Positions 25,158 to 36,280 of a stretch of DNA of 64,000 nt are shown one piece after another (the stretch's first letter is position 1; the number at the start of each line of letters is the position of its first letter). A program made the position numbers and the translations under genes. Origin of the DNA: Hypericum androsaemum (Eukaryota; Streptophyta; Magnoliopsida; Malpighiales; Hypericaceae); assembly GCA_963995505.1 (NCBI GenBank), contig OZ023189.1, positions 16,205,495 through 16,269,494 of the forward strand, given 5' to 3'. Under the pieces are notes generated by a model. That model ran no database searches, was not told the DNA's origin, and was given only the letters and a program-made list of their open reading frames with translations.

Positions 25158-25898
25158 TTCAGTTTATAAATTGAACACAGTAACCTTTTACAGTCTCTCA
25201 AATCTGGACATGAAGAATATTGGACTAGATTTTGTACGTGTTTGATTTTGCTTCTCGTGTCATCAAACGAGGCGTGCAAACAAAACGGACCACAAGATAA
25301 ACTACTTTTTTTATACGTCACAAGATAACCTACCTAATAATATATTAGTATTTTTACGTCTAACAAAAAAACTTATTGGAATTCTTTCACTTTATAAATT
25401 GTATCCAACAATTTATCACTCTCAATAATGGAAATGCAGAAGAATATAAATTATCTTCAGCAAATTAATTGAGGGAGAAAAAATGTACACAAAATAACGT
25501 TCTTACCGCAAGGAGACCGGTCAGTGTTGCGTAAATGATATACTTGCAACCAGAGTAATTGGTTTGTAGTACATTTATATAACTATTATCTGTTTTGTAT
25601 TAATATTCTAACATAAAACTAGAAAGAGACGTTTACCCAAATTGAAGTTAATCTGGTGTCAGATTTAAAGTTCGGTAGTGTTGCATTTAAAGTTAGTGCA
25701 TCTATTCTTCTATAATATGATAGGGATCCTTCCATTATAAACTACGCGGCGAAATATTATTTGCTCCTTGGACCCATAAAATCTTAATCAGTCCCATTGT
25801 CCCAATCCCAAATATATGGTCCCTAGGTCCCATATACATTGCGAGAAGGTAATCATCGTTAAGATCCTTAGAATTGGGTTAGCTTAAATAGATTCACA
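25158..25898. other. intergenic, pairs with copy B
   Basis: AT-rich, alignable by eye with 49020-49680. No gene is seen. Confidence 0.5.
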
Positions 25899-25937
25899 AT
25901 CATTGTAAAGTTTTTTTTGAAAGGATAATATTATAAA

Positions 25938-28900
25938 TTAAGTTGGGAAATTCGAGTAGATAAGTACATCAAGTTCGCTTGGATGAGATCTCTCCCACCC
26001 GGGAAGTAAAAGATTAAAGCGAGATTGACGACAGATCCAATCTGCTACATAATTTCTAGATCTAGGAATGTTATGGAGAGAAAAAAGAGGTAAAAGAGTT
26101 AGAGCTCGTCTAATCCCTATTACATAGTGTTCTACGCTCCAGTCAATCGTAGCCAACGAGTCGGTGATGAACATAAATGCCACCCTGCAATCCGTCTCGA
26201 TGACAGAGGAGATGTCGCTAAAATCCGAGAAAACCATGGAAATTGCCTTAGAAATGGCAACGATTTCTGCCTCCAAAGGTGAGGTGGTCTATAAAATGGA
26301 GGTCTGACCATTCAACATATGGCCTTGGACGTCTCGAACGATGATCGCCGTACTCGCATTGGAAAAAGAGTTGATCCAAGACGCATCACAGTTGAGCTTC
26401 ACAGATCCTGCTTTCGGAGTACTCCATGAAGAGGTGGAAAAAAGTGGAGTAGGATCAGGCTTGAGTGCCTGCATAAATTCCAAGGAATTGTCATAAGCAC
26501 GTTTAACAGAAACTCTAGGATCAATCTGAATTCTTTCAAAAAGAAACTTGTTTCTAGCATTCAAGATAGTCCAAGAAAGATACAAAAAGTGAGAAATAAG
26601 ATGTTGATCCATGTTGTTTAAAAGATGATCCACAATATACATAAACCAATTTTTAAAACAGTCAAAATCTAGATTGGAAAAGCCACAGTTAAACAGTGAA
26701 GCCATCCAAGTAGTCCTAGCATGACGGCAATAAAATAACATGTGAATAATAGATTCACTATCCATTGCACAAATAGAACAAAGACGGGAGGAATGTAGAT
26801 TTCGTTTGTGAAGATTAGAGGAATTTGGGATCCCGTTATTTAAGAGCCGCCAAATAAAATTCTTGATGTTCAGAGCTATCTTCATCTTCCACAACGTCTT
26901 CCAAATCCCTGGATCAACGGAAGTAGTACTAGAGCTAGCAACAAGGGCCGCCTCTTGGATCATTTGATTCATCTTCAAAAAATTATAACCTTGCTTGATA
27001 GTATACCAGCCATTTTTAGTACTCTTCCAGATAACCTTGTCAGGCGAGTCAAAGTTAAACAAGCTAACATTTGAGATGGCGGTGATTTCACCTGGAGTAA
27101 AGAGGTTGTTAAGTACATTCCAATTCCAATAATTGGTGTTCGGGTAGAAAAGATCCGCCACCGAACTGATGGGGTTTAGAGACAACACGAGTGTTAGGAA
27201 GCGTGGTAACCCAGGGATCCGACCAAACCTTAGTGTTCTTACCATCACCTATTCTGATAAAAAGATTCTTTGACAGGGAGATAACACCCTTGCGGATGCT
27301 ATTCCACATCCAAGAGAATCTACTACCTTTTGCAGCATTTAGAGTACCCCCGTTCGGAAAATAGATTCCCTTAAGGATTTTGTAGCATAAAGAGGATTGG
27401 TTCAAGTGAAGCCTCCAAGCCTGTTTTGCTAGAAGGGCAATATTAAAGAGATGGAAATCTTTGAACCACAAACTTCTTGAATTTTTAGGCGAGGTAAGCT
27501 TTTTCCAGCTGATCCAATGGATTTTTTTACCGCCCAAATCACCAGACCACCAAAACTTAGTGATAATATTGTTAAGATTATCACAGAAGGTGGCACGGAA
27601 GAGGAGGCACTACATGGCATAACTGGGGATTGCCAACATAACTAACTTAATCAGGTTTTCTCTACCCGCCATAGATAGGAGCTTCTGTTTCCATCCGCTA
27701 GCAACTCGTTGAATATGGTTCAAAATAAAGTTGATGGATTCTTTTTTTGATCTTTCCCAAAATGAAGGGAGACCAAGATATTTATCATTGGGATTCTTAA
27801 CCTCCATGTTAAGGATAGACGAAATAGCGAGAATATTATCAGGATTTTCCTTCTTAGAGAAATAGATACTAGATTATTTGGAGAAGTTTATTTCCTGTCC
27901 TGAGCAATCAGAGTAGTGAGAGAGAGTGCCTTTTAGAGTTGTAACTTCCGCTATATTAGCCTTAGCAAAGATGAGAGTGTCATCCGTGAACAAAATTTGA
28001 GTAATAGCCGGAGTATTATTGTTTAAAGTAAGGCTCAAAATTCTCCCAATAGAATGGAAGTGATTCATATAGTGAACGAGAGCGTCTGAAACAAAGAGGA
28101 ATAAAAATGGGAAAAGGGGATCCCTCGCCTGATACCCCTGGTCGAATTGAACCACGGAAGAGGCTGGCCATTAAACAAGATGCTATATGAGGCAGACGTC
28201 ATACAGTTCATGATACAGTCAATCCATTTACATGAAAAACCGAGTCTGGTCATAACACTTCGTAGGAAGTTCCAATTAAGAAGATCGTAGGCTTTCTTAG
28301 GGTCAAGTTTGATTGCAAGGAAAAGATCCCGTTTCCTATTTGAAGTTTTGAGATGATGGAAAGTCTCATGAGCTACAATGATATTATCCTGAGTACACCG
28401 ATCTTTAACAAAAGCCCCTTGACATTTCGAGATAGGATGAGGCATCCAAGGTTTTAGTCTGTTGGCCATGATTTTAGTATAAACCTTGTATGCAAAATTG
28501 CATAGGGCAATAGGTCTGAATCCATGAATATCGTCCAGGCTAGGCTTTTTTGGAATGAGAGAAATGTAGGTCTTGTTCAAGTCCGCTAGAACCCTAGAAG
28601 ATTCGAACATATTAGTGATCAAGGCAATTAGGTCTTTTGAAATCGTAGACCAAATTTTTTGATAGAAAAGACTCGAGAAACCATCAGAGCCTGGGGCTTT
28701 TCTACCACTCATAGCGAAAGTGGCCTCTTTGATTTCAGCAATTGAAATCGGGGATAGAAGTAGACATGTCGGACGACGATGGAATAGAGTCCAAAATAGC
28801 CGAAGGGTTCATAGTGCTGGTAGCCGTATAAAGGCTGCTAAAATGGTTGTGAACCAAAGTTTTGAGAGTGGTATCATCCTGAACCCAGATCCCGTCATCA

Positions 28901-29519
28901 TTTCGAAGTTGGAAGATCCGGTTGGACTGACGGCGTTGGGTGGCTGAAGTACGAAAAATGAAAGTATTTCTGTCTCCCCATCTAAGCCAATTAACCCGGG
29001 ATCTTTGAGCCTAATAAATTTCCTTTTTTCAAGGAGAACTTCCAACTTTTTCTTGATTGAAACTTCGAGGGATTTACATTGATTTGCGTGATCGAGCAAT
29101 TGAATCCTGCCAATACACAACCAGGGGTCATCACAAGGTATTTTTGGGATAGGCGGGTTAAGCCAAAATGCTCATTTCTTGGAGTAATCAGATTTGCCGT
29201 AAACAAAAGTAGTGAACCATGACAAGTTTGAGGTAATATTATTGTAGGAGATGTTAATATGATTATTAGAGAAATTAAGGATTTCAATGTCAAAGGGATC
29301 ATTCCACTAGAGGGAGAGCCCCCCAGATCTCCCTACAGAATCCACATGGAACCCATGTGAGAAGTGACACTTACGACTCAGTCTATCAACCTTTTTAGAT
29401 TGCTGTTTAGTTTCCATGAGAAAAATCAGAGAGGGACTATAATCTTTAACCAAGCCTAATAACGTCCAAATTGTCGGGGATTGGCCCAAACCCCGACAGT
29501 TCCATACTACAAGACTCAT
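25938..29519 (-). pseudogene. LINE ORF2: endonuclease, RT, zf-RVT, RNase H
   Basis: The start at 29519 reads MSLVVWNCRGLGQSPTIW, the usual opening of the endonuclease, followed by LIFLMETKQ. RT (about 28712-27610) shows GSDGFSSLFYQKIW, LIPKKPSLDDI, FRPIALCNFAYKV, KCQGAFVKDR and a catalytic box FTDDTLIFAK. The zf-RVT part (27248-26500) has IWKTLWKMKIALNIKNFIWR and CSICAMDSESIIHML. RNase H (about 26400-25938) has KLNCDASW, EAEIVAISKAI and IETDCRVAF. Frameshifts near 28065, 27870, 27610 and 26280 make it non-coding as a whole. Confidence 0.85.
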
Positions 29520-30469
29520 TGAGATTCGGGTGATAGCACAAGAATAGGGGCTCGGACCCAGCAGGTGTCTCTACGGAGAGAACATCAGACACGGGAGACG
29601 AAACACCATCCAAAGAAATAGAATAATAAGGAAGTTGGATATGAATAGAGGTTGGGGTACCTTGAGAAGACCCCGAAGGGGAGTTAACTAAAACATGAGC
29701 TTCACAAATCCCCAAGGAGTTGTCTGAGTAGGGAGGCATTTTGAATTCTCGGCCAGGTTTTTAGATCTGAAGTGCTTCACAACCCGACCATCGGTAGGCT
29801 TGATAGAACCCCAATTGAACTGATCAAGGGCTAAATTGAAGCCTTCAGCGCGGAATGGGAGGATGCCCCGAAGAGAGGGTCTGGGGTCACCCTATTCTGG
29901 CACATCATCCACGGAAGTGAAGGAAAAGTTTGGCCGACTTGGGATCCGGATTGGGAAAGTCATTATCCTTTCTTTTCCCAACAATACCAGCAACAGTAGC
30001 TCTAGTTTGGTAGTCTGTTTTCAAGGCCCAGGGAGAACCCGGGAGTGACGAAGTGAGTAGTGGTAACATGCCTCAATCTGTTTTCCACCAGGCCTCGAGA
30101 AAGAGGCACAATAGAATTAACCCCAGATAAGTTTTTGAAGCCTACAAGATTTTGGCCTTTTAATTTTTCACCCCGTCCCTTTGATGTGATAGAAGAGGAC
30201 AGTCCCAGTCTAGAGAAGCCATGTGGGCATCTCAAGCCCGAAAAATTGAAGTTACGGAGTATAACAGGGCTAGGACAGATAACCGTTGTAGAAACAGACC
30301 CACTTGCAGGAGAGAGGGTCTCAAGCTCTCTCCTAGCAGATGGGACTGGTGTGATAGAAGGCCCATCAGCCCCCTTTTCCAGAAGATTTTGGATCAGAAG
30401 ATCCTTCAGATCATCAGTAGCCAGAGTAATCAAGCTCTTTAGAAGTTTCAAAAAGTCAACCATAGTTCC

Positions 30470-31352
30470 CGGCCCACCGGAACCACCCCCGGCACCAGAG
30501 AGAAGGATGGCCAATCAGACCACAGAACACACAAAATTCAGCAAGTCTCTCATAACGAAACCTAATCTGCCAAGGGGAAGCATCATTATTTGGGAGGAGA
30601 AAACCAGAAGGGAGGGGTTCAAAAAGTAACACGTGAACTTTTCCGTGCCCGGAGTGGATAGGTCATCTTCATCCACGAACATCAACTTGTTAAATTGGGA
30701 GCCCACCCTTTCAGAAGTAATCTTGTTAATAAACATGCGTGGCAGACCATGGATCAATCGAAGTCCAATGGACCGCGGGGTTCCATCTCTTAAGAACCAG
30801 ATGATGGCCTGACACCGACCAAAGCGTATTCTGGATGACAAATTCAAGTTCTGAGGACCACTTGAAGATGAACGAGAAGATATTTGGGTCTACCTAGCCC
30901 ACCGCAAGGTCCTTAGCTACTAATCCCCAAGATTTGGCCACGCTTGCTCGGACAGCAAAGACCCTAAGCTGCCTACGAGCAAGAAGTTTGCCTATCAGGA
31001 CAAGGTTGGAAACCTCCTTAGCTGGATCAGGAGGAACGGGAATGGGAAGAGACGGGCCTTCCCTCAGACGCTTAGATTCCTGGCGGAGAGCCAAGATAGC
31101 CTTTTCGGAGCTAGATCTTGACAAAGCTTCGAACACAAGCAACGACGGGGTGAGCTCAAGGTTTGGGGAGCTCTGCATGTCGGAGTCTTTGAGGGGGGAG
31201 ATGTTTGGAGGGTGGAGGGCAAGTTCTAGGGATGGGTGATTTGGGGGTTCCGAGCCATTGGGTTCGGTTTGGGGATGGATGGCCTCAGTGGTTGTGGTTG
31301 TGGTTGGGCGGAGGGCGGCCAAGGATGGAGGAGGTGAAAGGTCGGAATCCAT
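30470..31352 (-). pseudogene. LINE ORF1, DUF4283 type
   Basis: The reading opens MDSDLSPPPSLAAL with a Pro/Thr-rich leader, then VLIGKLLARRQLRVFAVRAS, which matches the start of the DUF4283 domain. It stops at 30894 and resumes in another frame (30847-30515) with FLRDGTPRSIGLRLIHGLP. A zinc-knuckle remnant is expected near 30520. The ORF is broken by at least one frameshift. Confidence 0.65.
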
Positions 31353-31443
31353 AGGGATGGATAAGCAATATTTTTTTGAGAGAGAACTGGGTGCTCCTAG
31401 CAGGAGAGAAAAATGGAATTATCATTGTAAAGTTGAGGGCCTC

Positions 31444-31493
31444 GACATATATGGTAGTGAATCCCTAAAAAAAAAAAGACATATATGGTAGTG
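31444..31493. mobile_element. 18-bp reverse-transcription scar with 16-bp target duplication
   Basis: GACATATATGGTAGTG occurs at 31444-31459 and 31478-31493. Between them are just AATCCCT and eleven A's. Copy B near 49709 has the target only once. It is an extremely 5'-truncated LINE or SINE insertion. Confidence 0.85.
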
Positions 31494-32797
31494 GCACTAG
31501 GAATCCAATATTTCACTTTTGGTAATAAATTTTCAGATTAATTTTTGCAAGCTATTTCCCATGTTGATTGACACAATGTGGTGATGACGTGGACTATTTA
31601 AAAAATCTTGAAAAAATTCGCACTAATACTATATGGTTCGACATTTTTTCAAAAAAAATTAAGTTATTTACGTCAACGTCATATAGGAAAGAGAAGGATA
31701 ACGTGTTGATGACGTTGCAATTCACGTGAGATTTAACTAACTGACAATAATTAATTATGATTGAAATTTGATTACAAAGTGTTTTGTCTTATTATACTAT
31801 AAGGTCTTCACCTACGGTCTTTAACTAGCTAAATTAGCAATGAGTGGTTGATTAATTTCTCTTGAAATGATTTCGTTTTCTTGTAGTATTGGCAAGTGAA
31901 TCACGCCATTTTTTTCTGTTGGCAACAAAAGACAGAGAACTTTTCTTGTGGTGTTATGCTAAAAAATATGTTATTACTTGCAGTTTTTAAAAGGACATTT
32001 CAAATCGCACGTGCATGATAAAATTGACGAAGCCCTAGTTAAAGGTTATTTCTCTAGGCCCAAAGATTAAGCTACTCCGACCCATAACTATGAAAATATA
32101 GCTTATCAATAAATAATTGGTGAAAGAATTATTTTAATTTAATTATGAAATTTCGAGTTCAAATTTTTACGAACACATTATTATTAAATATTTGATAGAA
32201 AAAATTTATACGCAACTTGTAACTGGATTAATCGTGCCATATCTGTCCGGATAGCAGTCCGTATCAAACAAAAAATGTTGAGATTAACCAGGGAACGACG
32301 CATTCGCACCTAGTGTGTCGATGGTTCCATTGTTTTGGTTCGAGAAGGGGAGTGCCGTGTCAATGCGGTACGTTAACACGCTCCAAGTCGCATGCGTGCA
32401 GTTGTTCTATTCCTTGAGGCATGTTCTCGCTAATACCACCTATTTAATCGATGTAGTTCATACATCGTCGTCGGTCTCTACTTCAGTTCAGGTACTTCCC
32501 CATATTCAATTCAACAAGCTTCTGCTCATATTTATTAGCAATATTGACGACATCCCTTTCTTATTACCCTAAAATTCATTTACATGTGAGATAATGCGTG
32601 TGCACCATGGCATGCATATTCCTGACGTATGTTTTGGCCTAGCCATGTATTTTCTTTTCGTGGATTTAGATTTTTCGATCAAACTTAAGTCTATCAGGTG
32701 TCATAGAAGGAAATATTTGATACGAGTGTCCAAATATATATGTTTTCGCTTCCGCTAACTTTAACGGTGGGTTCTATTGAGAGAAGAAAAATTAACA
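31494..32797 (+). promoter_or_regulatory. 5' flank and UTR intron of desaturase copy A
   Basis: It pairs with 49740-50985 of copy B throughout. A candidate splice donor CAG|GTACTTCC lies near 32490 and the acceptor end (TTGAGAG|AAG) lies at about 32780. The acceptor in copy B reads TTGGCAG. Confidence 0.6.
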
Positions 32798-33207
32798 ATG
32801 GGAGGCGTCGACCGGATGCCTACTTCTAGGAAGGAATGTGAGAAAATTGAAGTCCAAAACCAGCAGCAGCTAGGCGGCCGAGTGCCACACTCGAGGCCGC
32901 CGTTCACCCTCAGCCAGGTGAAGAAAGCCATTCCGGCGCACTGCTTCCAACGCTCCCTTGTCCGATCATTCTCGTACCTTGTCGTTGACCTCAGCCTGAG
33001 CTTCCTCTTTTATTACATCGCAACCACCTACTTCCACCTCCTACCTCCCACTCTCCCCTACCTCGCCTAGCCCACTTATTGGGCCCTCCAGGGCTGCCTC
33101 CTCCCCGGATTCTGGGTAACAGGCTACGAGTGCGGCCACAACGCCTTCGGTGATTACCGATGGGTTAATCACGCCATCGGCTTAATCATCCACACTCCCC
33201 TTTTATA
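32798..33207 (+). pseudogene. truncated FAD2-like desaturase, copy A
   Basis: The ATG at 32798 opens MGGVDRMPTSRKECEKIEVQ and continues in close match to the intact gene at 50986. A TAG at 33068-33070 replaces a Trp codon, and the first His box has decayed from HECGHH to YECGHN. Homology ends at 33207 with CCCCTTTT, so His boxes 2 and 3 are lost. The N-terminus here is longer and closer to ordinary FAD2 (MGAGGRM-type) than that of the intact copy, which suggests the intact copy lost about 14 codons at its start. Confidence 0.9.
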
Positions 33208-35411
33208 AATGATTGAATATATAATAAAATTGGTCGATATATAATTTGATACATTTTTCGGTAGCAGGAATTAGAGAAGCAATTTTGTTGGAGAGTTTGG
33301 TCACCTTTAAAAGATCTTACCTAACTCGAATTTGATTTAGTCGAGTCAGTAGATTATATATTAGTTTGTATAAACCAGAAAAACTAGAGAAGCACTTTTC
33401 TTGGGCCCTAAACCTAGTCCAATCCCAGCCAAGGCCAAGATTGGCAAGGCCCAGCCTAGCCCATGTAGGAAGCTCAACCCAGCCCATAAACCCTAAACAC
33501 AGCCCAGACCATAAACCTGGCACATGCCAGAAGCCTAGTCCAAAACCCAGCCGATAAAAATTCATTAAAAAAAACAAAAGTTCGACATCTTTTTTTACAT
33601 CTCATTGAATTTTATATTCTCTGAGGTTAATTAAAAAAAATTATATAGAATACCGAATAATGTATCACTTAATATGTTTGGAAAAAAATTATTTTCTTCT
33701 GAGCCTTGTAGCTACTAGCTAGTTTTGTCAATTCGGAAGTGAGCCCTGGCAAAAGGTGTCGATAGGGTACATTTCGAGCCAAAGCATTACCATTTTAACT
33801 AATTTCTGTCATTCAATGATAACTGATAACTATATGTGAGATTTTCTTTTTGGTAAGAATTACTTAAGACGAAGATCCAGTGTTTAAATTGTGATAATGT
33901 GCAATTCTTAATGTAAATTTATCTTTAAAAGATAGTTTTAGATCTCAACATCTTGGTAATATTTGTTTGTATCTTGTATAAAGCATTAAATGTCTAAATC
34001 CACATTGACTAAGTCTTATATAGTGGCAAATGTGAATTTTTCTTGAAACTCCAGGTAAGTGAAATATGCCAAGCTTGACCAGGTAAAATGTCTAGTCAAA
34101 GTTTGTTACCCTCAGAGAAATAGTCCAAGCTTGACCGTCTCAAAGTCAAATTGCAAAGATGCTCGAAGTCTTCAAGTTTAAAATACTTGGTGAAGATCCA
34201 TTTGAAAAAAAAAGAAATACTTAGCGGAGATAAAAAATATCAAAACAAGTCGATATTGTTTTAGCACAAGTAGACGTCACAATTGTTCAAATTCGAACAA
34301 ATTCGTTTGAATTTGAATTTATCAAAATTTTGAATTGTCGAATTCGAATCAAATTTGAATTAATTTCTCTTAGGATTAGAGTTAGTATTAGGGTTAGGAT
34401 TAGGGTTAGGGTTACGATTAGGGTTTATACTACCATAATATCGCAAGAAATGTTTGCATTTATTTTTTTTTATCTCAATTGTTGATTAATAAATTATTAA
34501 ATAAATCAACATCTTAAATTGAATTTAGACAAACTAGAATTTGTTGATTTATAGTATGGTAAAAATTATTCTTTCAATCATAAAGCAGGATGATAAATAT
34601 CTTGCATTTTGAAAGTGAATGATTTGATATTTGGTGTTTGGTGTTTGGATTAATCAAAAGCTTTGTGGATTATATTAAAAATTATGTTAGAAACATAATT
34701 TTAAAGTTGCATAATTTGTTACTATAATCTAAGCATAATTTGAATATCGGCTTTTCGACTGGCAACTTTTTTAAACATCGTCAAATTTTCTAATAATGAA
34801 TTTTCTAAGTAGCATATATTAAACATCAAATTATGTTAGCAACTTTGAGAGAACTTATATAGATCAAATTATCAATAGAAAGAAGTATAGAATTGAGATG
34901 GGATTGTATAAATTTGAAGAATGGATTGTATAGAATTGAGATGGGATTGTATCAATAGAAAAAAATTATAGAATAGAATTTAGAAATTTTGAACCATATT
35001 CAATTCGTCTCGAGAAGAATTCGAATTAAATCAAATTTTTGATGAATCGAATTCTAACAATGGTCAAGTTAAGCACGAGTTTACAAGATTCGGATCCTAT
35101 TATGATACATATTTTCATCTAAATTTTCGCCTCTTTGAAAGATGTCCCATTACGCATATTCTTTGCAAGTATAATATTGATCTTGAGGACTTTCCACTTT
35201 CTCACATTGTCTCTTTATTGAACATCCTGTTTTTTTATAAATGAAATAACCATTTTTAAACCGGAGAACGACCTGTTTTTTTTATGAAAACATAATTTTG
35301 TTGCTCGAGGAAGTTGCACTCCCAAACAGCTCGATATGGTGGCGAAGGATATTTTTTCACTTTGCATGCATAGGTTATATATGAGAAGAAGAAAATTAGT
35401 TTTTGAGAAAG
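33208..35411. other. intergenic, repeat-rich, no gene
   Basis: Bases 33400-33555 are a run of AGCCCA-type words, also seen near 43630-43770 and 53470-53650. Bases 33570-33705 repeat the sequence downstream of both GATA genes (20005-20130, 44340-44465), a further fragment of the unit. Bases 34280-34350 hold AATTCGAA-type palindromic words. Bases 34371-34430 hold a telomere-like run. Bases 34890-34960 repeat GAATTGAGATGGGATTGTAT. Confidence 0.6.
34371..34430 (+). repeat. telomere-like TTAGGG run
   Basis: Degenerate tandem hexamers (TTAGGG, with TTAGGA, TTAGAG, TTACGA variants) cover about 55 bases. The hexamer is TTAGGG, not the common plant TTTAGGG. It is short and interstitial. Confidence 0.6.
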
Positions 35412-35416
35412 TATAT

Positions 35417-36275
35417 GTTGTTTCGGAGGTGTGGTGCACTTGATTAGGATCTACGGCAGTCGAGGCAAGTGTTGGACACTTTCTCCGTAAGACGAGATTG
35501 CCCCGTATATTTCAGTGCGGTACGGGCTACGACAATCGTCCCCAAGATATAACGACTGTTAGGGCATTTCCAAGAACGTTGCACACGTATCTCGAAACTT
35601 TCGGGCGAACTCTTATATACCCAGAACTTTCGGACTCTTGTAAGTGAAGAACGGGGGAGAGGAGAAGACAACTATTGCTAACGAATGCTTATGCAATGAG
35701 TTGCTGGGATGAGAATTATGGCAAGGGGGCAGGCCTATTTATAGGCTGGAGGAGGCAGGGAGGCAGCCACCCCGAAGGGACGCGTCCGCTCGGCCAGCAG
35801 GCTGTCTGGCTGCGCTCGTGGCCCTTCGGTGGCTTCTGGATCCTTCCAGGTGCGTCCAGGCTGCGCTGGCGCCCTTTCGCGATGGATCTCGCAGTCTTTC
35901 GACCTTCTGGAAGTCTCCTGGACATTCCAGCCCGTCGTGCCTCTTCGGTGGCCAACCTGAAGGTGCTCGCAGCTCCTCGTCACTCCGGTAGCTGCGCAGC
36001 TCTCTCCGGACCCGGGCAAAATACTTAAGCGCCCATTGTGACCTGCGTCCAATGCGCCATGCGCACACGCGCGTGCTCGTGCTTGGACGATGCGAAGCAC
36101 CGTCCTCGCAGCTAGCGGTGGGTCAGCTTTTTGGGAAGTCAATCAAGTTGAGAGGTGAGGAGGGAAATTCCTTATAAACAAGGAAATCCTCTTTGCTCTA
36201 TTCAATGTGGGATTGCAACCTTCCATCTTCCTTTTGAACCTTTGAGCTTTTGGGCCTTCATTCACAAATCCAACA
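35417..36275 (-). mobile_element. solo LTR, 859 bp
   Basis: The segment starts TGTTG and ends CAACA and is flanked by the 5-bp repeat GTATA at 35412-35416 and 36276-36280. On the minus strand a canonical CCTATAAATAGG (about 35728-35740) would be the LTR promoter, so the LTR is read leftward. The centre is GC-rich, unlike its surroundings, and this explains several long but spurious frames on both strands. Related sequence occurs at 63850-64000. Confidence 0.88.
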
Positions 36276-36280
36276 GTATA

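Larger units (their letters stand above)
25913..31420 (-). mobile_element. near full-length LINE on the minus strand
   Basis: The element is 5.5 kb, with the poly-A tail represented by T's at 25911-25918 and flanked by the 14-bp target duplication ATCATTGTAAAGTT (25899-25912 and 31421-31434). Copy B at about 49686-49699 shows the single, unoccupied target. Reading from 31420 leftward there are ORF1, then ORF2 with endonuclease, RT, zf-RVT and RNase H. Frameshifts and stops interrupt both ORFs. The endonuclease seems shortened: only about 130 codons separate its start from the region before RT, against over 200 in relatives. Confidence 0.9.

Noticed and set aside
30002..30629. Plus-strand frames of 170-190 codons
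   Set aside because: They are antisense to the linker between ORF1 and ORF2 of the minus-strand LINE.
35716..36142. Several long overlapping frames on both strands
   Set aside because: They come from the GC-rich solo LTR, have no consistent domain and overlap each other.
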